A DNA stretch of 64,000 nucleotides from Vulcaniibacterium thermophilum (GTDB taxonomy: Bacteria; Pseudomonadota; Gammaproteobacteria; Xanthomonadales; Xanthomonadaceae), in NCBI RefSeq assembly GCF_007923255.1, contig NZ_VOHJ01000013.1, positions 1 to 64,000 on the forward strand. Reading direction: 5' to 3'. The stretch's first letter is position 1; the number at the start of each line of letters is the position of its first letter. The position numbers were made by a program, and so were the translations under genes. Shown piece by piece: positions 27,558 to 36,195 of the stretch. The notes under the pieces were generated by a model, which was given only the letters and a program-made list of their open reading frames with translations, did not search any database and was not told the DNA's origin.

Positions 27558-28903
27558 ACATGCACCCCCTGCGGCGCGCGCCGCTGCACGGGCACTGGCC
27601 AGGCCGCATCGACAACGGCCTGCCGCGCCCAATGCCTGTACTCCGTATCGCCCAGCCCGAGCAGCCCAGCACGACGCAACTGCTCATTCACCCAGTTGGC
27701 GAAGCGTCCCGCGACCTCGTCCGGCCAGTTGCCCGCGTGATAGGCGGCCTTGAAATCCTCGTCGTCCTGCTCGTGGCCAGTCCGTGGGGGCAGCTCTGCG
27801 CGCTCCGGATCGAGCCACAATCGTTCGCACAGGGGCAGTTCGCATGCCGGGTCGCGGCTCCAGCCTGGCTCGAAGCGCGCATGGATCTCGGCAGCGAACA
27901 GGGCCAATTGCTGGCCCAACTCCTGCTCGAGTTGGCGCCGCCTGCGGCGCGTATCTTCGTTAGCCGGAGGAGACGTTCGCAGGAAGTCGGCGAGCGCCGC
28001 CACCTGCTGACGTACGCCTTTGAAGTAGGTCAGCCGCTCCATCGCAGATTCGACGTGCAAGAGCGCACGCGGCCGCTGCAGATCCCATTTGGGCGGGAGT
28101 GAAGCCAGCAGGTAGTTGACCCCACCACGTTCGCTGTTGAGCTGGCTGATGTTCTGCGGCTTCGTGCCTCCGAGCTTGCGCGCGACCAGATGACGGTAGT
28201 CGCGATAGCGGGCCTCATGCGGCTTCTTCTGACGGAACGCTTGCCTGGCGAGCGCGTTCGCTTCGCCGAAACGGGCATCCTGGATCTCCAGGTGTACTGC
28301 GTGGGCCAGGCTGCTGGAGAAGAGCGGCTGCAACAGGTGGTAATGGCCGTCTTCGACAGGACACTCGCCAATCAGCCAGTAGACCTGCTTGGCGTTCGGG
28401 TGCGAAGCGGGTTGTGGCTCGCTGCGCACCAACCCACCGAAGGATTCCATCCAGCTATGGGCGACGGAGGCGTCTGGGTGCAACGCACGACGCAAGTCGT
28501 CATCGCCGTCCCGCACCCAGTCCAACAGCCGACGCCCCTCGACCTCGATCTTGAGGAACTTGAAAACATCCAGTGCTGCGGCGTTACCGACGACATCGAC
28601 AGCGCAGTCTTCGCCGAGCATGTGGGTTCCGATCTCCGGGCGGCTCGGCAGCTCACCAGGCCTGATGTACAGACTGCTACCACGCGCGTCAGGATGCGTG
28701 GCCTTGAGTACGTGCGTGACTGCCTTGATCTGGCTTACCCGGCGTGCCGCGTCAGCCAGCCACGTCGCATAGTCGTACTTGGATGCCCCCGCGGCATCGT
28801 CTTCCTTGCCCTTCAGCTTGGCTTCTCGCCGCTCGTCGATGAAGGCGGCGATGGCCGAGCGGAAGACTTCCGCCCTGTCTGATCCGATCTGATCCTGTTG
28901 CAT
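27554..28903 (-). CDS. cas8f: Cas8f (Csy1) large subunit
   Basis: This 449-aa subunit recognises the PAM (5'-CC in studied I-F systems) and helps recruit Cas2-3. The family signature GGTKPQNISQLNSERGG lies at about residues 243-259. YLLASLPPKW and the C-terminal WPDEVAGRFANWVNEQL are also typical. I start it at ATG 28903, seven bases after GGGGAG. An upstream TTG at 28924 has no ribosome site. It is separated from cas2-3 by a 120-bp gap that may hold a promoter. The stop overlaps the start of cas5f. Confidence 0.95.
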   Translation of the reverse strand: MQQDQIGSDRAEVFRSAIAAFIDERREAKLKGKEDDAAGASKYDYATWLADAARRVSQIKAVTHVLKATHPDARGSSLYIRPGELPSRPEIGTHMLGEDCAVDVVGNAAALDVFKFLKIEVEGRRLLDWVRDGDDDLRRALHPDASVAHSWMESFGGLVRSEPQPASHPNAKQVYWLIGECPVEDGHYHLLQPLFSSSLAHAVHLEIQDARFGEANALARQAFRQKKPHEARYRDYRHLVARKLGGTKPQNISQLNSERGGVNYLLASLPPKWDLQRPRALLHVESAMERLTYFKGVRQQVAALADFLRTSPPANEDTRRRRRQLEQELGQQLALFAAEIHARFEPGWSRDPACELPLCERLWLDPERAELPPRTGHEQDDEDFKAAYHAGNWPDEVAGRFANWVNEQLRRAGLLGLGDTEYRHWARQAVVDAAWPVPVQRRAPQGVHV

Positions 28904-28949
28904 TCCTTGTCTCCCCTGGTCCAACTCTCCCCGAGTGAACTATGGCTCT

Positions 28950-28966
28950 GTCTCAGCGCTTGAGAC
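28950..28966. promoter_or_regulatory. palindrome in the gap between cas2-3 and cas8f (candidate operator)
   Basis: GTCTCAGCGCTTGAGAC consists of inverted GTCTCA/TGAGAC arms with a 5-bp centre. It lies about 50 bp upstream of the cas8f start in the only sizeable gap of the cas operon. It is too short and lacks a T-tract to be a terminator, so an operator is the better reading. The regulator is unknown. Confidence 0.35.
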
Positions 28967-29023
28967 GAACAGCACCAACCCTTTTGAGCTGACTACGAAA
29001 AGTCCACCTCCCGATCGCCTCCC

Positions 29024-32000
29024 CTAAGCTGGAGCAAAACCAAGCCAAGGGTGCCATAGCCACCCCTGAGTACTCTGCGGCACTTCGACACTTGCAAACC
29101 GCCGTGCCGCATCCAGCACGGTGATGTCTTCCGCGTCCGCCAGTTCCACCAGCAGTTCCATCAGATCAGGCAGTGTCCACGCACTGATGCGCTCCCCGAG
29201 CGTCGGTCTAACGTCATGCCGAAGGCCGGCGTCGATCCGAACATAGAGCCTCTGGGGCGCAAGTCGCCCGTCCTCGACTCGATGCAGAACAAGGCGCTCC
29301 TCTTCCTCATCCGGCAGGAAGACCAGTGTGACCTTGGGCTGCGGGTCTTCGCGGAACGGCTGCTGCTGTGGCAGCACGCCAGTGAGGGTGGCCTGTGGGT
29401 AAAGCCACGACCAGGCCGCCTCATCCCGCTCCATATACACGCTCGTCGACGGCGCTACCGAGACGGGCAGGCGCTCCCGCGGAAGCAGGCTGGCCGCCAT
29501 GCGGGCATGCTCCAGGTCGACCAGCCGTTCGCCGCAGGCCCACTCGGCTTCCGGCCGGGGACGAATGCGGGGCAAAGCCGTTAGTGCGCGGTACTCCTCC
29601 GGCGACAAGAGCCGGCTTAGCCGGTGGTAGCGGAGACGGAATCGCCGCGGATCGCGTGCGTCGTTGCGCTCGTAACCCGGGTGAATGAAAACGGGCGCCG
29701 GAGCTCCATCCGCCTGTAGCTTGCCTTCGAGCGCCTTGATGTTGCGATCGAGCAGTAGAACATTGGGCTTCTCGCCTCCCTGGCGGCGATGACGCTGGAC
29801 GCGCCCGGCGAGCTGGATCAACGACCGCATCGACGAAGGTTCGACCACCGCCCAGTCAGCGTCCCAGTCGCGGCCCACTTCACACACGGGTGACGCAAGT
29901 ACGACGAAAACCTGGTTCTCCTCCGGGTGGGTATTGAGCGCAGCGCGGATGAAGGGCTGGCGGTACGGGCCTCGCCCGTCTCCGCGCCGATCGAACGCGC
30001 CATCGAGCTGGTGCTCGATAGCCGAACGTTGCAGTGCCGGGAAGCGGGCGTGATAGACACACAGGTGGATCCGATAACCTTCGGGCGCGCCCAGCGCGAA
30101 CATTGCTCGCGCCACGTCGAACAGTGGATCGATGTTGGCCATACGCACGAGCCCGAAGCTCACCCGCTTGCCGGTAGCCGGATCGGCCTCGGCGTGGTCG
30201 TCGTGCAGGCGCAAGCACGCCCTGAGTACGTGCTGGGCGAACTCGCCACGCAGACGCTCCTTCGGCTGCCCCTTGCTCGGCTCGATCGGCCAGATATCGC
30301 CGCGCCGCAAGGGCGCTGCCTTCTCCAGCTTGGATGCCCGCTTGGCGATGAATTGCGCATGCTCCGAAGCGAAGGTTCGCGCGTCTGGACACGGCGAGCA
30401 TTGCACTCCGAACTCGTCGACCCACAAGCACGGCACCTCGAGGTGGTCGCCCGCCTGTCCGCCGCTACTACCGCGGTTGCGACCGTATTGGAGACGCCCC
30501 GCACGATAGGCGAGGTACATCCCTTCCACCAAAGCCGGCGCCAGTGTCGCCGAGGAGAGCACCACCCGCGTCCCTAGCATTCCAGCCCAGTACACCAACC
30601 GCGTCAGCGCGGGCATATCGTCCAAGTCGTAGTCGTCCAGTTCGTCCAGTACCAGGTCGGCACTCATCAAGCGCAGCATGGGAGCGATCTGGCGTCCTGC
30701 GCGTAGCGCTTCCGTGGCGGGCGTCATGTGGTCGACGGTGCAGACCAGCACAGGCGCCGACAGCAGGCTGCGGATATCGGCATCGCGTAACGCACGGGAG
30801 AGCAACGGGTGTTCGGCGCTGGCGCCGTCGTAGAGCACGTGACTGTCCTCTTCGATCAGGCGCTGCACCGAGGCCGAGCCCTGAGCCTCGGCCTGCCGCT
30901 CGTAGTATTCAAACAAGGCCCGACTGGCCGAACCCCCGACACGAATCGCAAGATCGTTGTCATCGAGGTTCAGATCGTTGCGATAGCTGCGGCCCGTCTG
31001 CAAGGTCAGAGTACGCAGCCCCAGTGCGTAGGTGAGGCGCATCCCGTGTTGCGGGTCCGCCAAGGCGTACGCAATGCGGGCATTGGCCAGCGTCTTGCCG
31101 CACCCGGTGGACGCCATATTGATGATGAAGGCGCCATGCTCATAAGCGCTCTCGCGCAGGGCAGCGGCCGCATCCGCTGCCCTGTCCTGCCACGCGAACC
31201 TCGGGTCGGCACTGCGTTTACGCAAGCCTCGGTGCCGCGCCAGGCGAGGGAGATGGCGCTCGAATCCGGGCAACGCATGAGCGACCAAGCCAGCATCGCG
31301 CGCTACCCCCAATAGATGCTCGTCGAGGGGCTGTTTGAGGCGACCGCCGCGATCGGTGTTCGCATATAACGCGGTGCGTCCGCCCCCTTCGACCCGTTCT
31401 GAGGAATCCAGCGGCAAGCTGGAGTAATGATGGTCCGCCAACATCAGGGCGAGGCGGGCCAGATGCATCACATATGGGTTTTCCAGCCAAGCGGTGTTGC
31501 GATGCTTGCGCAGTTCTAGCAAGCGTTTCGCCAATCGGGAAGCCTGCGCCCGCCACTTCGGTTCGAGCACCGGGAGGGGCCCGGCCGGCATCCAGTAAGG
31601 CTCGATCTGCCGGGCCTCCACCCCCTGCCTGACCTCGTTCCAGTCATGCGCGACCAATGCCAGAGGCTCTGTCAGCCATGCGGGATTGAAGTGCCGGACT
31701 CTCCGACCCCACGCCGCTTGTGCACCATCGTCCCTCTCGCACGGTGCGACGGGCAGTCTGTGGTGAGTCACCACGAGCCAACCCACTGCCGCAGCCAAGG
31801 GCGGCAAGCTCCTGAAGGGGTATCCTTCCCGGGCGTCGAGCCCATCGCGTTGGTAGCGATCGGGTGCGAGCCATGCATCTTCCCCATAGCTATCCGCATT
31901 CGCCAGTCGCTGCAGCCAGACTTCATCGTCATCCTTGCCGACGAACGCTTGGAACAGTCGGAGCGATACCCACTCGTGCCGGTACAGGTTCCGCTCGGAA

Positions 32001-32419
32001 CGACCTCCCCGGAGGCGCTCCTGGAAGGCGATGCTGGCCTTGCCGAGGTCATGCAACAGGGCAGCCAACTGGGCGAGCAGGCGGATGTCCTGGCCGCTGT
32101 GCCAGTCGTTCTCGTCGGCACGCCGCAGCCGGTCAATGCAGGTCGTGTTTGTCGGTACCGCACCCTGCGCGTTGAAGCGCGAGGCATCTCCCACGATCCA
32201 GAGCAGCTCGCTGTGATCGCGCCCACGTATCCAATGACATGCCACCGCCGTGTTCTTGCGCGCGGTCTTGCGAAGCAGCCGACGCAATGTGTCCAGCCCA
32301 TCCTGAGTGATGGCCGTTTGCCAGGTGCGTTCGCCGCGACGCTCGGCAAATTGATCGAGGATCCGCCGAGTCTCTTTGAGCGCGTTCTTGGTGCACTCGG
32401 ATACCAGAAGGACGTTCAT
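29024..32419 (-). CDS. cas3f: Cas2-3 fusion: adaptation subunit plus HD nuclease-helicase
   Basis: This 1131-aa fusion is diagnostic of type I-F. Residues 1 to about 90 form the Cas2 domain (MNVLLVSECTKNALKETRRI). Then come the HD nuclease (LLHDLGKASIAF, His123-Asp124) and an SF2 helicase with Walker A MASTGCGKT (about residue 437), LVLDELDDYD (DExH motif, about 590), SSATLAP (motif III, about 622) and QLAGRVQRHRR (motif VI, about 870), ending in a C-terminal domain. It degrades DNA opened by Csy and, with Cas1, integrates spacers. The ATG at 32419 overlaps the cas1 stop as ATGA, so translation is coupled. Upstream in-frame codons lie inside cas1 and are rejected. Confidence 0.97.
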   Translation of the reverse strand: MNVLLVSECTKNALKETRRILDQFAERRGERTWQTAITQDGLDTLRRLLRKTARKNTAVACHWIRGRDHSELLWIVGDASRFNAQGAVPTNTTCIDRLRRADENDWHSGQDIRLLAQLAALLHDLGKASIAFQERLRGGRSERNLYRHEWVSLRLFQAFVGKDDDEVWLQRLANADSYGEDAWLAPDRYQRDGLDAREGYPFRSLPPLAAAVGWLVVTHHRLPVAPCERDDGAQAAWGRRVRHFNPAWLTEPLALVAHDWNEVRQGVEARQIEPYWMPAGPLPVLEPKWRAQASRLAKRLLELRKHRNTAWLENPYVMHLARLALMLADHHYSSLPLDSSERVEGGGRTALYANTDRGGRLKQPLDEHLLGVARDAGLVAHALPGFERHLPRLARHRGLRKRSADPRFAWQDRAADAAAALRESAYEHGAFIINMASTGCGKTLANARIAYALADPQHGMRLTYALGLRTLTLQTGRSYRNDLNLDDNDLAIRVGGSASRALFEYYERQAEAQGSASVQRLIEEDSHVLYDGASAEHPLLSRALRDADIRSLLSAPVLVCTVDHMTPATEALRAGRQIAPMLRLMSADLVLDELDDYDLDDMPALTRLVYWAGMLGTRVVLSSATLAPALVEGMYLAYRAGRLQYGRNRGSSGGQAGDHLEVPCLWVDEFGVQCSPCPDARTFASEHAQFIAKRASKLEKAAPLRRGDIWPIEPSKGQPKERLRGEFAQHVLRACLRLHDDHAEADPATGKRVSFGLVRMANIDPLFDVARAMFALGAPEGYRIHLCVYHARFPALQRSAIEHQLDGAFDRRGDGRGPYRQPFIRAALNTHPEENQVFVVLASPVCEVGRDWDADWAVVEPSSMRSLIQLAGRVQRHRRQGGEKPNVLLLDRNIKALEGKLQADGAPAPVFIHPGYERNDARDPRRFRLRYHRLSRLLSPEEYRALTALPRIRPRPEAEWACGERLVDLEHARMAASLLPRERLPVSVAPSTSVYMERDEAAWSWLYPQATLTGVLPQQQPFREDPQPKVTLVFLPDEEEERLVLHRVEDGRLAPQRLYVRIDAGLRHDVRPTLGERISAWTLPDLMELLVELADAEDITVLDAARRFASVEVPQSTQGWLWHPWLGFAPA

Positions 32420-33393
32420 GCGGCCGATCTCGCCGTGTCGATTGCCACGCGCTTGACGGTGTCGATCATGTGGTCGAGCGCCTCGGCACGCGTTAGGTTC
32501 TCGATGCACGCCCTGCGGAATTCCTGCTCGTAGTCACCTCGGACAGCCGAGATGAACGCTTGGGGCAAGATGAGAGCATCCTTCGCCAAATCGGCAATGT
32601 CGAACACCAGGCCGCCACGACGGGTCTTGCCGTGCAGGACCGCCAAGCCATGAGGGAGACCGAGAACCCACGCCGCCGTTGCCCCAAGACCGTAAGCGAG
32701 GTAGTTGCCGTGATCCAGGAAACGGTTGGCAGGGTCGGTTCCTGTTCCTCGCTTGGCGCGCACAAAATCGCCGTACTTGAGGGTGCGCGCAGCCAGCTTG
32801 AACAGCTCCTTGGTGAGGCGTGCCTCCTCCGTCAACAGGCTTGTGGTATCGGCAGCCACGTCGACCATCGACGCCGAGGCGGCTAGTAGCGCACGCAGCT
32901 TGTCCGCATCCAGTACGAAGCCGTATTCCTGCAAAACACGTTGTCCGAGCCATTGGCGCTCGATCCATGCCAGGCGCGCCTTCTGGAACGCCTTCGCTGC
33001 CCTCAGGCGCGCCTCGTCCTCGAACCAGAAGCGCACCCACGCCTGCAGGTACTCCGTCGGACGATACTCGCTCTGAGGAGAGAACCAGGCGACATCGACA
33101 TCCAGCTCGTTCGCGGAGAACAACGGCGTCCCGCCGCCTCCGCAGAATCCGACGAGCACGCCTGCCTTGGCCAGCTCTCGCATCGCCGCCTGTGTGATCG
33201 ACGTGCCGATGCCAAGAAGTATGGTCGTGGTGTTGGCGATTGGGATGTTCCAGTAAAGCTGCCGCTTTCCCTGATCCGTGACGTACTCGACGCGCCCTCC
33301 GTTGACGAGAACGCGGCAGTGCTCCAGGTAGTAAATGTTCGCGCGCTTCGAATGAAGGATCGTCTTCAAATCAGATGGCGACAGCTCGTCCAT
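32416..33393 (-). CDS. cas1: Cas1, type I-F spacer integrase
   Basis: This 325-aa integrase inserts new spacers at the leader-repeat junction as a complex with Cas2-3. It begins MDELSPSDLKTILHSKRANI and contains the beta-sheet N-domain (YWNIPIANTTTILLGIGTSI). The metal-binding catalytic residues are Glu190 (TEEARLTKE), His254 (AVLHGKTRRGG) and Asp265/Asp268 (VFDIADL), at the same numbers as in P. aeruginosa Cas1. The start at 33393 has a strong GGGAGGGGGG ribosome site. It is the first gene of the cas operon. I see no convincing promoter between it and the small ORF upstream. Confidence 0.97.
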   Translation of the reverse strand: MDELSPSDLKTILHSKRANIYYLEHCRVLVNGGRVEYVTDQGKRQLYWNIPIANTTTILLGIGTSITQAAMRELAKAGVLVGFCGGGGTPLFSANELDVDVAWFSPQSEYRPTEYLQAWVRFWFEDEARLRAAKAFQKARLAWIERQWLGQRVLQEYGFVLDADKLRALLAASASMVDVAADTTSLLTEEARLTKELFKLAARTLKYGDFVRAKRGTGTDPANRFLDHGNYLAYGLGATAAWVLGLPHGLAVLHGKTRRGGLVFDIADLAKDALILPQAFISAVRGDYEQEFRRACIENLTRAEALDHMIDTVKRVAIDTARSAA

Positions 33394-33469
33394 AAGACCC
33401 CCCTCCCAGAAGTGGCCGGCGAGATTGACGCTGTGCGGCCCACCAAGGTTTCTCGTCTGTCGCCCCTCG

Positions 33470-33655
33470 TCAATACCCTCTGCCGATATACCAATGGCGT
33501 GGGTCCGGTCGTCGCCAAAGCCGCCACGCTGGTCGCTGCCGCGCGGTCGCTGCTGGGGGCTGCGAACCCGACGCGGGCCTCGACCCTTCAGGAGTCAGAC
33601 CATGCGCCTCCCGGGTGAGGTCGAACGTCATGGTTTGGGGTTGGTGGTCGGTCAT
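33470..33655 (-). CDS. small unassigned ORF upstream of cas1
   Basis: This 61-aa ORF starts MTDHQPQTMTFDLTREAHGL with GGAGAG four bases upstream. The rest is basic and Pro/Trp/Arg-rich, ending HWYIGRGY. I do not recognise it. It is on the cas strand, 76 bp upstream of cas1, so it could be the first gene of the operon, a leader peptide, or a non-coding artefact in GC-rich DNA. Confidence 0.35.
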   Translation of the reverse strand: MTDHQPQTMTFDLTREAHGLTPEGSRPASGSQPPAATARQRPAWRLWRRPDPRHWYIGRGY

Positions 33656-33669
33656 TGCTCTCCGTGGAG

Positions 33670-33792
33670 TCAGGTGCAGGAAGCGCGCTTGCATGTGCGC
33701 AACAACGCGGCGATGCACGCGTGCCACAGGATGAGTGCGCCGAGTGCGCAGAGGCCTAGCAAGGTGAGCAGCAGCAGGACGGCGGGTGTCAT
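33670..33792 (-). CDS. small single-pass membrane peptide ORF
   Basis: This 40-aa ORF, MTPAVLLLLTLLGLCALGA and onward, has one strong transmembrane segment and a short Cys/Arg-rich tail. GGAG lies about six bases before the ATG at 33792. It is followed 14 bp later by the 61-aa ORF on the same strand. The ribosome site and clean hydrophobic segment argue for a real small protein, but the length makes the call uncertain. Confidence 0.4.
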   Translation of the reverse strand: MTPAVLLLLTLLGLCALGALILWHACIAALLRTCKRASCT

Positions 33793-33937
33793 GTGAGTCT
33801 CCGGTGCGAACGGTGAGGCCGGCGGGTGGATGCCGGTTTGTGGTTGGCCACCGCTTGGCTTCATGCCCTCACCCTAAACCGTCTGTGCAGGCGGGAGAGG
33901 GGGTTTGTTCCTTGCCTTTCGAGCCTGCCTCGATTTT

Positions 33938-34858
33938 TCAGTACCCCGCCGCGTCCAGCGCCTTCTCGGCCTGTGCGCGGCCGAGTTCGATCAGTTCGCG
34001 GGCGCGCCAGAACTCGTAGAACTGGCAGGCGTCGCGGGGGATGCGGATGAGGATTTCGGGCGGGTCCAGCGCGAGCTGCACGCGGGCGATCTGCGCCTGC
34101 ATGGTGTCGAGCGAGCGCGCCATCAGTTCGCTGAAGCCGATCGCGCGGGCGCTGCCGGCCATATCGACGGCGGCGGCCTCGCCGCCGAAACGGCGCAGCC
34201 AGCGCGTCAGCAGCGAGGCGGGCAGCGCCGCGGCGGCGCGCGGCAGTTCGGCGGGCGAAGGCCGGGCCAGGCGGCCGGGCGGTCCGGCCGGCCAGCCGTG
34301 CATGTCCACGGCGATCAGACGGTGCGCGCCGGACAGGCGCGTGGCGGTGATCGGCAACGGCGCGAGGATGCCGCCGTCGACCAGCTCGCGGCCGCGCAGC
34401 GTGTACGGCGTGAACACGCCGGGGATCGCGATCGAGGCGCGCACGGCGTCCCACAGGTCGCCGTCGCGCAACCACACTTCGCGCTGCCGCATCAGGTCGA
34501 CGGCGACGGCGGTGTAGTCGATGGGCAGCGCTTCGATGCGCGGCGAGCCCGCCAGCAGGCGCAGGGCCTGCATCAGGCGTTCGCCGCGGAACAGCGCCGG
34601 CGTGCCGAACGCGGGATCGAGCATGCGCAGGATGTCGGCGCGGCTCTTGGACAGCAGCCAGTCGCGGTACGCCTCCAGCTTGCCGGCGGCGAACAGGCCG
34701 CCGACCAGCGCGCCGATCGAGGAGCCGGCCACCGCGACGATGTGGAAGCCACGCGCCTGCACCGCCTCGATCACGCCGATCTGCGCCAGCCCGCGCGCGC
34801 CGCCGGCGCCCAGCGCGAGCGCGACGGGCTCACCGGCGGCCGCGCGTGGCTCGCTCAT
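33938..34858 (-). CDS. patatin-like phospholipase (RssA/NTE family)
   Basis: This 306-aa protein has the patatin oxyanion loop LGAGGARGLAQIGV at residues about 16-29, the nucleophile elbow AGSSIGALVGG and the catalytic Asp in VDGGILAPLP, forming a Ser-Asp dyad. There is no signal peptide, so it is likely cytoplasmic or membrane-associated, as in RssA. Its start overlaps the stop of the WYL regulator gene as ATGA at 34855-34858, so the two are coupled. Housekeeping lipid turnover is the default reading. A defence role is considered among the findings. Confidence 0.92.
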   Translation of the reverse strand: MSEPRAAAGEPVALALGAGGARGLAQIGVIEAVQARGFHIVAVAGSSIGALVGGLFAAGKLEAYRDWLLSKSRADILRMLDPAFGTPALFRGERLMQALRLLAGSPRIEALPIDYTAVAVDLMRQREVWLRDGDLWDAVRASIAIPGVFTPYTLRGRELVDGGILAPLPITATRLSGAHRLIAVDMHGWPAGPPGRLARPSPAELPRAAAALPASLLTRWLRRFGGEAAAVDMAGSARAIGFSELMARSLDTMQAQIARVQLALDPPEILIRIPRDACQFYEFWRARELIELGRAQAEKALDAAGY

Positions 34859-35826
34859 CCGCGCTCGTAGTTGGACAGCGCCAGTGCGAGCAGCGCGCGC
34901 GCCTGTTCGCGCAGCACCGGCGGATCGACGATCTCGGCATCGCCGCCGTAATGCATCACGTCCATCAGCAGTTCGCGGCCGTTGCTGAAGGGCACCTTCA
35001 ACTCGTAGCGGCCGTCGGGCAGGAAGCGGCCCTGCTGCTGCGAATGCCAGTGCTCGTCGGCCACCCAGCGCGCCGCCTTGGCGCTGAACACGATCGTCGC
35101 CCAGCCCTTCGGCGGGCCGGAGAAGATGCCGTAGCTGGAGGAGAGCTGGCGGTCGAGCTCGTCGTCCGGCACGTCGCGCGCGGCCTCCTCGAGCACGCGC
35201 GCGTTGCCGACGCGGTCGACCGAGAAGCTGCGCAGCGCGTCGCGGTCGTGATCCCAGGCGTCCAGGTACCAGTTGTCGCGGTAATGCACCAGGCGCTGCG
35301 GCGACACCGTGCGGCGCGTCTTCTCGTCGGTGGAGCGCGCGCGGTATTCGAACGTGAGCTGCCTGCGATCGAGCACCGCCGTGGCGACCACGCGGAATGC
35401 GGCCTCGTCCAGGCGGCGCGTGCGGTGCGGCACCACGCGCACGCGCTCCACCGGCACCCGGCGGCCGCCGGCATGCTGATCGAGCAGCTTCTCGATGCGC
35501 TGTTGCAACGGCGCCAGCGCGCTCGACAGCACGCCGCCGCCGCTGCGCACCAGAAGCTGCTGCGCGGCCAGCAGCGAGTACAGCTCCTCCGAGGTCAGCC
35601 ACAGGCCGGGCAGTTCGAAGCGCTGCGCCTCGTTGGGGTCGTAGCGGAAGCCGGCCTCGCCGTTGCCGACCACCGGCGCCATCAGATAGTCGCGCAGATA
35701 GGCGAGGTCGCGGTACACGGTGGCGCGCGAGCACTCCAGCTCTTCCATCAGCCGCTGCACGGTCACGGGATAGCGCGCCGCGGACAGGATGCGGTGCAGA
35801 GCGTGAATGCGTTCGATGCGTTCCAT
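34855..35826 (-). CDS. WYL-domain transcriptional regulator
   Basis: This 323-aa cytoplasmic regulator has an N-terminal winged HTH (MERIERIHALHRILSAARYP, CSRATVYRDLAYLRDYL). A WYL domain follows (RLVHYRDNWYLDAWDHDRDALRSF, in two pieces around NWYLDAWDH), then a C-terminal extension (FSNGRELLMDVMHYGGDAEI) that in WYL proteins helps form oligomers. WYL proteins sense ligands, in some cases nucleic acids, and several control phage-defence systems. The ATG at 35826 fits the domain start. It is cotranscribed and overlapping with the patatin-like gene. Confidence 0.92.
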   Translation of the reverse strand: MERIERIHALHRILSAARYPVTVQRLMEELECSRATVYRDLAYLRDYLMAPVVGNGEAGFRYDPNEAQRFELPGLWLTSEELYSLLAAQQLLVRSGGGVLSSALAPLQQRIEKLLDQHAGGRRVPVERVRVVPHRTRRLDEAAFRVVATAVLDRRQLTFEYRARSTDEKTRRTVSPQRLVHYRDNWYLDAWDHDRDALRSFSVDRVGNARVLEEAARDVPDDELDRQLSSSYGIFSGPPKGWATIVFSAKAARWVADEHWHSQQQGRFLPDGRYELKVPFSNGRELLMDVMHYGGDAEIVDPPVLREQARALLALALSNYERG

Positions 35827-35974
35827 GGCGGCCGTGTTCGCTGATACCGGTTTCCCGGCTAAGGATGGCACCGCCCCCGGGGGGCCGCTACTGCCGGAGG
35901 AGATCATGAAGGCGGTCACGTCGCGACCGGGTGCGCGTGCCGCGCGCGTCACGGCGGTGCGGCACAATGCGCGG

Positions 35975-36069
35975 ATGCGCGCACCGGCCGAACCCGCGAT
36001 CGACACCTCGCCCTCGCCGGGCGATGAGGTGAAAACCACGACGTGCTACAGGTGCGCGTGCCGCTGTGG
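35975..36069 (+). pseudogene. partial duplicate of the 5' end of the molybdoenzyme gene
   Basis: 35989-36069 repeats 36201-36281 with 78 of 81 bases identical at an offset of 212. It encodes the same EPAIDTSPSPGDEVKTTTCY start, but Met in CYMCACRCG becomes Arg, and after the third cysteine the sequence diverges and has no homology to the enzyme. An ATG at 35975 could start a 74-residue dead-end peptide. The rest of 35827-36195 shows no other gene. Confidence 0.8.
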
Positions 36070-36195
36070 GCGAGGCGACGCGTTTACGCGGCACTGCCGC
36101 GTGCGTCGCCGAGCGCCCGGCCAAGGAGGGCCGGGCCGGCGCCCAGCGCCATGGACGGCTATCCCTGCGTTCAGCCGCCAGCTCCAGCACGCGCC

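Noticed and set aside
24781-33393. A Tn7-like CRISPR-associated transposon (I-F3)
   Set aside because: Cas1 and Cas2-3 are present and intact, cas8f and cas5f are separate genes, and no tnsABC or tniQ gene is visible. This is a standard I-F1 defence locus.
33938-35826. Calling the patatin-WYL pair a CBASS system
   Set aside because: No CD-NTase (cyclic-nucleotide synthase) gene is present in the window, and the patatin resembles RssA.
36043-36195. Upstream in-frame extension of the molybdoenzyme from 36043
   Set aside because: The first 51 codons lack similarity to the family and lie within the duplicated and degenerate region. ATG 36196 starts right at the conserved N-terminus.
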